A stretch of DNA of 64,000 nt from Bacteroidota bacterium (GCA_021777835.1 JAJYDC010000011.1:29063-93062); one strand, 5' to 3'; positions 55,302 through 63,879 are shown, numbered from the stretch's first letter. Notes: generated by a model from the letters alone, not told the origin. Numbers and translations: made by a program.

Positions 55302-55845
55302 TTAACTTCTTTCAATTGTTTATAATTCAGATTCAATACATAGGCGGGAAGCGCAACGGAATATGGATCATGGAATATGTAAATGCATTTAAAATATCTT
55401 GACATATAAAGCCTACCTGCGGTAGGCAGGAAAAGTTTGAAAACATAATAATTTAGGACATAATTATTGAAGGTGCCTATTTAAGTTGATATGAATGGTC
55501 ATATACTTTTCAAATTAGTTATCTTACTTTAGTTAAAGGCTAATCTTATTCTTATCGATAGACCTCTATATTTTATGTTTTTTTTGATTTAAGAAATTTT
55601 GAGAAGAAAGTACTTCTCTAATTTTTACATTACCACTCCTCATTTTTAAATGTGGAGGATATAGATACACGGCTAATAAATTTTGGCAGTCCTTGGGGTT
55701 TAGTATTTTTATTAAATGAAATCGATATTATTTTAATTAAAAATAAGATGGAAATTTCTATTCTAGTGTTAATTGGCTAACAATCTAGTGTACTAAGTCT
55801 AAAAATAATGAGAAATTCAAGCATTTCTAATTAATCAATAATTAT
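55302..55845. other. 544-bp divergent intergenic region
   Basis: AT-rich, no gene. It contains one GC-rich hairpin repeat at 55411-55427 and a short GGAATATGG/CATGGAATATG stretch at 55360-55380 similar to the one at 20.98 kb. Otherwise featureless. Confidence 0.5.
55411..55427. repeat. Dispersed GC-rich palindrome
   Basis: GCCTACC-TGC-GGTAGGC is a perfect 7-bp hairpin; with the following AGG it reads as the CCTGCCTACCGCAGGTAGGC-type element that recurs between genes in many Bacteroidota genomes. Confidence 0.5.
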
Positions 55846-57669
55846 ATGAAGAGATATTACAAATTTGGGATTTTAGTATTATCAATCGGAATTATCCTTG
55901 TTATTTCGGTTTATTTCTTCTTTCCTATAATCAGAGCAAAAGCATCTCACGTATATCAGGATAAAAGAAGAGGATTTAAGTATTTTAATTATACGGAATT
56001 GAAAGAAAAGGAGGACACAATTCTGGTTAGCGCCAATTACACTTACATTGCATATTCCAAAGGAGTCAGCAAAGAAGAAATTGAAGAGTTAGATAAGTTA
56101 AACGATAAGTCATTTACAGCTATACAAAGTCTTTTCGGAACATCTTTTAAGCCTGCACATATAAATTATTTTATATATGATACATTTGAAGAAAAGGGCT
56201 TAATTACTAACAACACCAGTCTTAGTAATTTTGATGAAACAAACAAATCCGTACATACTGTCATAAATAATTATGTACAGGGTGATGATTATACGCAGGA
56301 TGCAATACTGCTTCTTAGAAAGAACTTTGGGCAACCTAAAATGAAATTTTTAGAAACTGGTTTATCTATTTATTTAGGAAGGAACTGGAGGGGGCTAGAT
56401 TATAGATATTGGGCGAGTAAATTATTTCTTTCCGATAACGTGCCGGAACTAAGAAATCTACTTAACAACGAAACATCAAAATCCGAATCGAATTTACTAA
56501 CGGAACCTTTAGCTGGTACTTTTGCTGCATTTCTAATACAGAAGTTTGGTATCAATGCGTTGATGAGAAAGTATGCAAATTGGGATCCGAATGAATCAGA
56601 AATAAATAAATTAAACAAGGAATGGAAAGAATATCTTATAAGATTATCGGCAGCATACAAGGGGAAAATAGCATTTGAGAGGAACAATTTCCAAAAGGAA
56701 AAGGGAGTTTTTTTAAAGGGGTTTTCGTATGCTCATGTAGGTTATAATATTTATAATGGGTACCTATCAAAGGAATCATTTGAATCATTAAAGGAGCTTA
56801 AGAAAATTGGTGTAAATTCTATTTCAATTATGCCGTTTACATCAATGGCAAATCCTAACAAACCTGAACCTTTTAAATTCTGGCAATCAGCCTTTGCTGA
56901 AAATGACGAAAGTCTGATATTCCTTAAAGAGGCTGCCATAAAATTGAGTTTTGTAGTGATGCTAAAACCGCAAATCTGGATAAGACATGGCTGGCCCGGT
57001 GATATAAGGATGGAGAATAACTTTGATTGGAGGGAATTTTTTAAAGATTATTACAGATGGATTAGGCATTACGCAATACTTGCTGAGATTTATAAAATAC
57101 CGATTTTATGCATAGGAAATGAGCTTTCGCAAACCACGGTAGGACACGAAAAGGCGTGGATTAAGATGGCAGAACAAATCAGAAAATTCTATGACGGCAA
57201 AATTACATATGGGGCGAATTGGGATAACGAATTCGAGAAATTAAATTTTTGGAAGTATTTTGATTATATAGGTATTAGCCAATACTATCCTTTGAGCGAT
57301 AAGGCATTCCCAACAGATGAGGATTTAGAAACAGGAGCTGTTTCAGTAATTAATCGAATTGACTCTATAAGGGAAAAGTTTAATATCCCTGTTTTGTTTA
57401 CTGAGATTGGTTATAAAAGCACTAAAGCGCCATGGAAGACAGCACTTGAAAAGGATGACATAATAGACACAAATTATAGTAATCAGGCAAGGTGCTATGA
57501 TGCTATTTTGAAGGCATGTTATGGCAAAAAATGGCTAGCAGGAATATTTTGGTGGAAATGGCCGAGTTACCTAAGTTATGGGGATAATTCTGATAGACAT
57601 GCATATAATATAATAAAAAAGCCCGCGGAAGAAGTGGTGAAAAAATGGTATTCGAAGAGATGGAATTAG
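55846..57669 (+). CDS. GH113-like glycoside hydrolase fused to a degenerate gluzincin-like domain
   Basis: 607 aa. An N-terminal membrane helix (about 7-30) anchors it. Residues about 75-265 resemble the peptidase MA (gluzincin) fold: LDKLNDKSFTAIQSLFG, KFLETGLSIYLG in place of WLxEGLAxY, and PLAGTFAAFLIQKFG in place of GSFVRFLxxRYG. The HExxH zinc motif is absent (AILLLRKNFG stands there), so peptidase activity is unlikely. Residues about 280-607 are a GH113-type TIM barrel: GFSYAHVGYN, GVNSISIMPFTSM, the acid/base Glu in LCIGNELSQ, DYIGISQYYPL, the nucleophile Glu in VLFTEIGY and FWWKWPS. It acts outside the membrane on beta-mannan or a similar glycan. The 3' 285 bp recur at 59098-59385. 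Confidence 0.82.
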   Translation: MKRYYKFGILVLSIGIILVISVYFFFPIIRAKASHVYQDKRRGFKYFNYTELKEKEDTILVSANYTYIAYSKGVSKEEIEELDKLNDKSFTAIQSLFGTSFKPAHINYFIYDTFEEKGLITNNTSLSNFDETNKSVHTVINNYVQGDDYTQDAILLLRKNFGQPKMKFLETGLSIYLGRNWRGLDYRYWASKLFLSDNVPELRNLLNNETSKSESNLLTEPLAGTFAAFLIQKFGINALMRKYANWDPNESEINKLNKEWKEYLIRLSAAYKGKIAFERNNFQKEKGVFLKGFSYAHVGYNIYNGYLSKESFESLKELKKIGVNSISIMPFTSMANPNKPEPFKFWQSAFAENDESLIFLKEAAIKLSFVVMLKPQIWIRHGWPGDIRMENNFDWREFFKDYYRWIRHYAILAEIYKIPILCIGNELSQTTVGHEKAWIKMAEQIRKFYDGKITYGANWDNEFEKLNFWKYFDYIGISQYYPLSDKAFPTDEDLETGAVSVINRIDSIREKFNIPVLFTEIGYKSTKAPWKTALEKDDIIDTNYSNQARCYDAILKACYGKKWLAGIFWWKWPSYLSYGDNSDRHAYNIIKKPAEEVVKKWYSKRWN

Positions 57670-57732
57670 GGATGGGGTAAGAATGAAAGGGACAAAAGAT
57701 TTAAGGAAACTATTAATAATTTGGAATCCACC

Positions 57733-57840
57733 ATGATTTTTTTGGGGAGAAAATTGCTAGGTCATGAAGATTTGAGCACGACTCAGATTTATTCTCACCT
57801 GCAAAAACAAAATTTAGTGGATGCAGTGAATTTGTTATAA
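57733..57840 (+). pseudogene. Tyrosine recombinase C-terminal remnant (copy 1)
   Basis: 36 codons ending TAA: LLGHEDLSTTQIYSHLQ followed by KQNLVDAVNLL. This is the C-terminal catalytic end of XerC/D-type integrases, with the conserved LGH and the Tyr nucleophile in TTQIYSHL. The rest of the gene, with the R-H-R residues, is absent; upstream codes nothing comparable. It lies 63 bp after the GH113 gene, same strand. Confidence 0.8.
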
Positions 57841-57912
57841 ATAAAAATGCTAGGATTACCAGGGCACATAATTTATATAATTAAACACTATTTCAATATT
57901 AGAAATAGTATG

Positions 57913-58743
57913 TCAGTGATTAATCGCCGGTGCTGGCGTTCCGTCGGACCAGCTTCCAACCAAAACCATGAAAACAGTGGCTCGTTCTTGTGGATCATTC
58001 GACGCAATAACAGGCGAACCATCCAAGTTGGCTCCCCAACTTTTTGCAGCATCTCCCGAAACATAGAACATCAGATGTGGATGCCAGCTCTTGCCTTGAT
58101 CGTTTAAGTACTGCAGCTTTGACATCATGTAGCTCATTGCACCGGGCTCCACAGCAGTTAGTTCTTTCTTATCAAACGCTGAGTCAATCGCCTGCGCTAT
58201 CTCCATTTTCGATTTTCCTTCCAGCACCAGTTTGGTCTTTAGTAGGTAAATAGGTAAAAAAGTCCTTGCAGCTGATGGATTAAAACAAATAGGGGCACGG
58301 TCCTTAGGATTCCAGAATCCCGGATCATTCGTGGAAGTTCCCCATGAACGTTCCACTACACAAACAAATCCATTCGTTCCCTTTACAGCTATAGTGTAAC
58401 CTGTTCTTCCCAGCACCATCACTTCGGCATTATTGGAAACAGACGGAGGAGCGGCACTTCGGGCAAGCGCGATTTCTTCATCTTTATCCTGCATGATGTA
58501 CGCCTTAAGTGGAGCCATTTCCAAATAGGGCGTTTTCTCCTCGCGTGTTTGTGCAAGGCAAGTTGCTCCGGCTAAGAGAAATTGAATAAGTAAGGCTAAA
58601 ATAATAATTTCGGCTTTGTTAGGTGTAAGTTCCATTTTAATCCCCGGTACCGTTTGATAAAGCTTCTTTGCGCGATTAAAATCTTTCGTCTGCATTTCTT
58701 TAGAAGAATTCCCTAGCATAAACCTATAAATTGCCTTTTTCAT
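57913..58743 (-). CDS. Uncharacterised secreted protein of foreign composition
   Basis: 276 aa, visibly richer in G+C than its neighbours. CTGGAGG 5 nt before the ATG at 58743 is an unusually strong ribosome site here. A second in-frame ATG at 58635, with GGGGA upstream, would start MELTPNKAEIIILALLIQF, a proper signal peptide ending CLAQ. The mature part has EMAPLKAYIMQDKDEEIALARSAAPPSVS, TIAVKGTNGFVCVVERSWG, RAPICFNPSAART, EPGAMSYMMSKLQYL and SWHPHLMFYVSG. I recall similar unnamed proteins in soil bacteria; function unknown. It is flanked by recombinase remnants and duplicated GH113 ends, consistent with recent transfer. Confidence 0.82.
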   Translation of the reverse strand: MKKAIYRFMLGNSSKEMQTKDFNRAKKLYQTVPGIKMELTPNKAEIIILALLIQFLLAGATCLAQTREEKTPYLEMAPLKAYIMQDKDEEIALARSAAPPSVSNNAEVMVLGRTGYTIAVKGTNGFVCVVERSWGTSTNDPGFWNPKDRAPICFNPSAARTFLPIYLLKTKLVLEGKSKMEIAQAIDSAFDKKELTAVEPGAMSYMMSKLQYLNDQGKSWHPHLMFYVSGDAAKSWGANLDGSPVIASNDPQERATVFMVLVGSWSDGTPAPAINH

Positions 58744-58777
58744 TTTAACCTCCAGGTATTTTTCATAATATTTTATA

Positions 58778-58785
58778 CAAATGTA
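58778..58785 (-). promoter_or_regulatory. -7 promoter box of the foreign gene
   Basis: TACATTTG on the minus strand is an exact TAnnTTTG match, 34 bp upstream of the ATG at 58743. No clear TTG at the -33 position; partial promoter. Confidence 0.4.
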
Positions 58786-58979
58786 TAGTCTAGTTAATTA
58801 TCTAAATAGGTGCGGATGCGACATCCTTGGGGGGTAATAACGACAAAATGGTTTACATATATCTAAATCTTTAACGAACAACCTGTCTTGATGATAAAAT
58901 TCATTTTCATACGTTGCGTAATTCATTCGCTTCAATGTTGGTTTAAGGGGTGTGTCTCTTTACTTAGTTTGGCATCATC

Positions 58980-59045
58980 CCGATTTTATCGGTGAAAGAA
59001 TTTCTAGGTTATGAAGATTTTAACAGTACACAAATTATTTTATAG
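58980..59045 (+). pseudogene. Tyrosine recombinase C-terminal remnant (copy 2)
   Basis: GTG-initiated frame VKEFLGYEDFNSTQIIL, stop at about 59043-59045, aligns with FLGRKLLGHEDLSTTQIYSHL of copy 1. Nucleotides match over about 55 bp (GAAAGAATTTCTAGGTTATG versus GAAAATTGCTAGGTCATG), with one indel. The catalytic Tyr is lost. It lies about 50 bp before the duplicated GH113 end. Confidence 0.6.
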
Positions 59046-59097
59046 ACTCGATAATCAAGTAGTGTTAAACGAATTAGCTGTCCAATTTATATGTCAC

Positions 59098-59385
59098 TGT
59101 TTTATTTACAGATATTGGTTCTAAAAGCACCAAAGCGCCATAGAAAACCGCACTTGCAAAGGATGACATAATAGACACAAATTATATTGATCAGGCAAGG
59201 TGCTATGATGCAATTTTGAGGGCATGTTATGGCAAAAAATGGCTAGCAGGAATGTTTTGGTGGAAATGGCCGAGTTACCTAACTTATGGGGATAATTCTG
59301 ATAGACATGCATATAATATAATAAAAAAGCCCGCGGAAGGAGTAGTGAAACAATGGTATTCGAAGAGATGAAATTAGGGATGGGA
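59098..59385 (+). pseudogene. Duplicated 3' end of the GH113 gene
   Basis: About 285 bp aligning with 57389-57676 at roughly 90% identity, including long exact runs such as the FWWKWPSYL and DRHAYNIIKKPAE codons. It has no start, and a TAG interrupts the frame where the parent has TGG (AAAGCGCCATAG versus AAAGCGCCATGG). It is the direct-repeat partner of the intact gene, on the other side of the foreign gene. Confidence 0.9.
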
Positions 59386-59449
59386 TATATTTTCAATGAC
59401 TGAAGATTTATCGAAACTCTCCTTTGCTTTTTTCCTACCCTACTTACCT

Positions 59450-60916
59450 TTATTTCTCCCCTCTTAATTGTTCAATTATTTCCTTAAAGCTTTCAAGTCC
59501 TGCTTCAAGGTTTTCTACTATTTCATTTGCTAAAACATCCGGGTCTGGCAGGTTGTCCATATCGCCAAGACTTTCATCCTTAAGCCAGAATATATCAAGA
59601 TTTGTTTTATCTCTTGCCGTTATTTCATCATAAGTAAATTTCTTGAATCGTTCGGTTTCCTTTCTCTTAAATCTGTTTTGAGGATTAAAACATTTTATGA
59701 AATCTTTAAGATCTTCAAACTTCATCTGCTGGGTTTTTAATGTGAAGTGTATATTGGTTCTCAGATCATATATCCATACATCTTTTGTCCAGGAATTTTT
59801 GCTTGCCGGTTTGTTGTCAAAGAATATAACATTTGCTTTAACACCTTGCGCATAAAAAATCCCGGTGGGCAGTCGTAGTATTGTGTGAAGATCGGTGCTC
59901 TTTAATAATTTCTTTCTAACTGTCTCACCCGCACCGCCTTCAAAAAGGACATTATCCGGGACAACTACTCCAGCTTTGCCGTCCGGTTTTAACATTGAGC
60001 GGACATGTTGTACAAAATTTAACTGCTTGTTTGAAGTTGTCGTCCAGAAATCCTGTCGTTCATACGTTAGTGTTTCTTTGCCTTGAGTGCCGTCTTCATT
60101 TGTAATTGTAATGCTGCTCTTTTTTCCGAAAGGAGGGTTTGTTAAAACATAATCGAATTTTTCAGAAGGTGCTGCTAATAAACTGTCCGCTCTTTCTATA
60201 GGCGGTTCGCTGTTTAAGTCTCCGATTCCATGAAGATATAAATTCATCAAACAGAGACGGGCTGTGTTTGCTACTATTTCCCAGCCGCTGAAAGTTTTGA
60301 ACTTAAGAAAATCTTTTTCTTCTTTATCTAATTTGTAATTCTCCTTATCCGAAATAAAATCGTAAGCTCTTAAGAAGAAGCCGCCAGTACCGCATGCAGG
60401 ATCTGCAATTGTTTTCTTTGGTTCCGGTCTAATGCATTCTACCATTGCTTTAATTAAAGAACGGGGAGTAAAATACTGCCCGGCACCGGACTTTGTATCT
60501 TCTGCATTCTTTTCAAGAAGACCTTCGTAAATGTCGCCTTTAACATCCGCACCGAGGATTACCCAGTTTTCTTCGTCTATCATTTGGATCAGCTTATAAA
60601 GCTTTGCCGGGTCCTGTATTTTATTTTGAGCCTTGAAGAATATTTCCCCTATCATTCCTTTTTCTTTGCCAAGCTCATTTAGAATATTTATGTAATGCGC
60701 TTCAAGCTCTGCACCGCTTTTATTTTTTAAGCTTTCCCAGTTATATTTTATAGGAATGTTTATTTCTCTTTTATAAGGCGGTTTGGAATATTCATCTGCC
60801 ATTTTTAGGAAGAGAAAATATGTAAGCTGCTCTACATAATCGCCATAGCTAACGCCGTCATCTCTAAGGGTGTTGCAGTAATTCCAAACACGCTGTACTA
60901 TTGTTGCTGTTGTCAT
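59450..60916 (-). CDS. hsdM: Type I restriction-modification N6-adenine methyltransferase subunit
   Basis: 488 aa. N-terminal HsdM helical domain (about 1-130; RDDGVSYGDYVEQLTYFLFLKMADE). The catalytic domain has GQYFTPRSLIKAMVE, SAM motif I DPACGTGGFFLRAYD, motif IV NPPFGKKSS and GVVVPDNVLFEGGAGE. HsdM needs an HsdS partner for target recognition. No hsdS or hsdR lies within 59.4 kb to the left, and the gene's 3' end abuts decayed DNA, so it looks orphaned here; partners could lie right of the window. It lies 16 bp after the SWIM gene. Confidence 0.93.
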   Translation of the reverse strand: MTTATIVQRVWNYCNTLRDDGVSYGDYVEQLTYFLFLKMADEYSKPPYKREINIPIKYNWESLKNKSGAELEAHYINILNELGKEKGMIGEIFFKAQNKIQDPAKLYKLIQMIDEENWVILGADVKGDIYEGLLEKNAEDTKSGAGQYFTPRSLIKAMVECIRPEPKKTIADPACGTGGFFLRAYDFISDKENYKLDKEEKDFLKFKTFSGWEIVANTARLCLMNLYLHGIGDLNSEPPIERADSLLAAPSEKFDYVLTNPPFGKKSSITITNEDGTQGKETLTYERQDFWTTTSNKQLNFVQHVRSMLKPDGKAGVVVPDNVLFEGGAGETVRKKLLKSTDLHTILRLPTGIFYAQGVKANVIFFDNKPASKNSWTKDVWIYDLRTNIHFTLKTQQMKFEDLKDFIKCFNPQNRFKRKETERFKKFTYDEITARDKTNLDIFWLKDESLGDMDNLPDPDVLANEIVENLEAGLESFKEIIEQLRGEK

Positions 60917-60932
60917 ATGGTTGTGTTAATTC

Positions 60933-62633
60933 CTATTTAATTTTTGCCAATATTTCCATCATTGCTCTGCGGTTTTTATAAATTGTACGGAAATAAGTAA
61001 TAATTGCATTTACCTTTTCTTCGCCGCCGGAAATTTTTTTCATCTTTTTAAGATACCCGGCAATTTCTTTATAGAAATTCCGCCCTGTATTCTTTGCTAG
61101 GTCTTTTACCCCCTCTTCATAAAATGTTAGAATTTTATCCGGATAATTGGAAATCAAATATTTTGCATACTCATCTACAAAATTAATATGCGATGCATTT
61201 ATTTCAATCAGTTTCAAGAGACGCTCTATATAATTTTCTTCTATAAACAACTTCGCCAGAATATTTGCATCGCCGTAACTTCCTGTCCTATTCTTATTTT
61301 TAACTTTCTCAATGATGCTTTCGCTTACTTCATTCCATTCTTCCGACGAATAAGTAGACTTTAATTTCCTATAATATACCATTTCAAAAAAATGCTCAAA
61401 GAAGAGATTTTCAGCAATTTTTCTAAGTTCAACTATGTTATTGGTCTGATCGTAAATTGCAAGTAATTTCATTTTCCATTCCGACGAAGTACCGGGATGT
61501 TGTTTCTTTTCCGCAATTTTTATTCCTTCTAAACAGAGTTCAACAGCCTTAATAAAATCCTTATTTTTTATTTTCTCATCAACCAAAATCTTCATCAATT
61601 CGGAATATTGTTTATTAGCTTCAATTAACTCCCAGGCTTCTTCTTTTCTATTCCCGGAGGATAGAAAATCAAATTTTAATTTAAGAAGACTGCTTACTCC
61701 ATATTCGGGGAATTGTTTGCCTTTTTCAACTTCAATTTGTTTATCGATCATTTTAAGAAATATATTCTCTTGCTCTTCGGTTGTAATCAATCCGGGTAAA
61801 ATTATCAGGAAGCCCTCTTCAAAACCGTTATCGTGATATTTTTGCTTCGGATATTCATCTATGCAATATAGAAATAACTTGTCTTTTAATTCGGGTGGAG
61901 CTTTTTCAATAATTAAAGACAAAAGTTCAAATGCATAATCCAAAATATCCCGTGTTCCGCCGTCAGAATCATCCATGTGCCGGGCTATTAAAGGGACTTC
62001 TTCAATTACAGCTTTTACAATTACCAAACTTTCTACCCGGTTTTTCTTTTCAAGCTGCATCTTTGCCTTATTGAGCAGACCCATAAGATTTAGTGTTACC
62101 TGCTGTGCGGAGTGATAATCAACAAATCCATAGCGGTCTTCCGCGGTATGAATGATATTTTTTATCAGCGTTTTATATTTGCTTTCAGAATTCCCTTCGA
62201 TATACTCTGCAAAATGAGATAGAAAAGAATTCTTCAAATTCCTGTTTCTCGATAATTGTGAACTTATAAATTCTTGAAGTTCTTCTTTCGAAGTTTTGTC
62301 ATATATTGTATCAATATTATTTACTTTTTTCTTTTTAGCTTTTTTATCTTTCGCCGTTTTAATCACTGGCAATTCATTGTCTGTAATTGCATAAAGAACG
62401 GCTGCTACATGCTTGCATACTTCACCTTCAAAAGGGCAGTCGCAATCCCAATATTCAACTTCATCATTTTCAATTTCTATATTTACATTATAGTCTTCAG
62501 TTCCCGTCACTACCGCCGACCACATGCCAGGCTCATTTTCATTAAGAGAAACGACATGATTATTACTATAATAATTATTTCCTCTTTCAAGAATTTCAGG
62601 CGGAATATCTTGTTCAAAATCTTTAATTGTCAT
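60933..62633 (-). CDS. SWIM zinc-finger protein
   Basis: 566 aa, cytoplasmic. N-terminal module (about 10-80): IPPEILERGNNYYSNNHV and the SWIM finger CDCPFEGEVCKH (CxC...CxH) at about 60-75. A Lys-rich linker (KTAKDKKAKKKKVN) follows, then about 450 residues of helical repeats (KAVIEEVPLIARHMDDSDGG, ALELCLEGIKIAEK-like tandem helices) resembling TPR/HEAT solenoids. SWIM proteins bind DNA or proteins; bacterial ones often accompany ATPases or helicases, none of which are seen here. It lies exactly between hsdM and a duplicate of the hsdM 5' end. Confidence 0.88.
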   Translation of the reverse strand: MTIKDFEQDIPPEILERGNNYYSNNHVVSLNENEPGMWSAVVTGTEDYNVNIEIENDEVEYWDCDCPFEGEVCKHVAAVLYAITDNELPVIKTAKDKKAKKKKVNNIDTIYDKTSKEELQEFISSQLSRNRNLKNSFLSHFAEYIEGNSESKYKTLIKNIIHTAEDRYGFVDYHSAQQVTLNLMGLLNKAKMQLEKKNRVESLVIVKAVIEEVPLIARHMDDSDGGTRDILDYAFELLSLIIEKAPPELKDKLFLYCIDEYPKQKYHDNGFEEGFLIILPGLITTEEQENIFLKMIDKQIEVEKGKQFPEYGVSSLLKLKFDFLSSGNRKEEAWELIEANKQYSELMKILVDEKIKNKDFIKAVELCLEGIKIAEKKQHPGTSSEWKMKLLAIYDQTNNIVELRKIAENLFFEHFFEMVYYRKLKSTYSSEEWNEVSESIIEKVKNKNRTGSYGDANILAKLFIEENYIERLLKLIEINASHINFVDEYAKYLISNYPDKILTFYEEGVKDLAKNTGRNFYKEIAGYLKKMKKISGGEEKVNAIITYFRTIYKNRRAMMEILAKIK

Positions 62634-62653
62634 TACAAAAATCTTATTTAATC

Positions 62654-62833
62654 CTAATTATATTTTTTAGGAATATTTATTTCTCTTTTATATAGCAGTT
62701 TGGAATACTCGTCTGCCATTTTTAAGAAGAGAAGATATGTAAGCTGTTCTACATAATCGCCGTAGCTAACGCCGTCATCTCTAAGGGTGTTGCAGTAATT
62801 CCAAACGTGCTGTACTATTGTTACTGTTGTCAT
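62654..62833 (-). pseudogene. Duplicated 5' end of hsdM (59 codons)
   Basis: ATG 62831-62833 opens MTTVTIVQHVWNYCNTL, continuing RDDGVSYGDYVEQLTYLLF and KREINIPKKYN, nearly identical to the first 59 residues of the intact hsdM. The codon that is Trp (TGG) in hsdM is TAG here, ending the frame. Similarity begins exactly at the start codons of both copies and stops just after the TAG. It is separated from the intact gene by the SWIM gene. Confidence 0.92.
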
Positions 62834-62856
62834 AATTTATCAAATAATTTTCTTGA

Positions 62857-63879
62857 TTACACCAATTCCCCAAGTATATTAGGTAGCTTAAAAGATTGAT
62901 AATATACTTGAAGGTTAAAATTCTCTCTTAAATAATTCATATATTTTCTTGTATAAATGTCAGCATCTTCATCAGAAATTATAATTAATCTTTCTGCTTT
63001 TTTTATCCCTGGCCAATATGCATACTCCATAACTTGACCGAGAGCGTTACGTATAGATTTTTTAGGATTATTTGTTTTGATCTCATAGTAATGCCAAGTT
63101 CCCAATTTAGTTTTTGCCTTTATATCAACACGATTTCTCTCTATCAGAACTTTTTCATAGTTATCATTTTGTCTTAATAACTTAACTAGATTATTTTGCA
63201 TTTTACTGTGAACCGGATCAAACGATGTACCTTTAGATCCCTTTCTTTTTATTTTTAATACTGATTTATAATTCCCAAGATTTAAATCATCATTTTCCTC
63301 TGTTTTAGAAATTAATTTCTCATCGATAAAGTCTAATAATTTATATCGGTATGTTGAAATTAGATTATCAGGCATTTGATTTAATTCTTCAAATATCCTA
63401 ATATTTGCGGGATTAAATTTTATATTAAAGAAGTGTCGAGGATCCTGTTCTAGAAATCTTTTACTGTTACCCTTGACGTATTCTGTTTCTTTAACCATAT
63501 CCGCAATCCATTTTCTCTTTCTATAAATATTATAAGCATAAGTTGATTCTTCCTTTGATATGCAAATCGCATTTTTAATAATTCCAGCAAAATATCGTTT
63601 CCCTTGGATATCATTTTTAATTAGAGCTATATCATAAATTTTATCAACATGTTCATCTGAAACTAGCCCTAATGGTTGTAAAAATGAGTAGTGATAACCA
63701 TTTATCACTCTGCTCTTAACATTTAACCATTCTTCAAAACCAAATCCATTAATTCCTTCAAAACTGTCATCCGAAGAAATTTTGCCATTGCTTCCACTTG
63801 GACTTTTATACTCATTATCATTCCAACAGATTCTTGATATTTTATTAGATTCAGATTTACCATTTTTACTTAAGGGCAC
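62857..63879 (-). CDS. Predicted PD-(D/E)XK-like nuclease with unassigned N-terminal domain
   Basis: 340 aa, cytoplasmic. N-terminal about 1-160: SRICWNDNEYKSPSGSNGK, DSFEGINGFGFEEWLN, RVINGYHYSFLQPLG, KRYFAGIIKNAICIS, Trp/Tyr/Phe-rich like a small ligand- or base-reading domain, family not recognised. C-terminal about 215-340: HSKMQNNLVKLLRQ, RNRVDIKAKTK and WHYYEIKTNNPKKSIRNALGQVMEYAYWPG give the Asp...Glu-x-Lys of PD-(D/E)XK nucleases, then ERLIIISDEDAD. Likely a restriction or defence nuclease; a modification-dependent (type IV-like) role is inference. It stops 23 bp before the hsdM duplicate. Confidence 0.75.
   Translation of the reverse strand: MPLSKNGKSESNKISRICWNDNEYKSPSGSNGKISSDDSFEGINGFGFEEWLNVKSRVINGYHYSFLQPLGLVSDEHVDKIYDIALIKNDIQGKRYFAGIIKNAICISKEESTYAYNIYRKRKWIADMVKETEYVKGNSKRFLEQDPRHFFNIKFNPANIRIFEELNQMPDNLISTYRYKLLDFIDEKLISKTEENDDLNLGNYKSVLKIKRKGSKGTSFDPVHSKMQNNLVKLLRQNDNYEKVLIERNRVDIKAKTKLGTWHYYEIKTNNPKKSIRNALGQVMEYAYWPGIKKAERLIIISDEDADIYTRKYMNYLRENFNLQVYYQSFKLPNILGELV

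Larger units (their letters stand above)
58744..59449. other. 706-bp region of decayed sequence
   Basis: No intact gene. It holds the promoter box of the foreign gene, a second recombinase remnant (58980-59045) and the duplicated GH113 end (59098-59385). Confidence 0.6.

Noticed and set aside
57733..57840. An intact small protein
   Set aside because: The 36 codons are the C-terminal end of a tyrosine recombinase only; the catalytic Arg/His residues upstream are missing.
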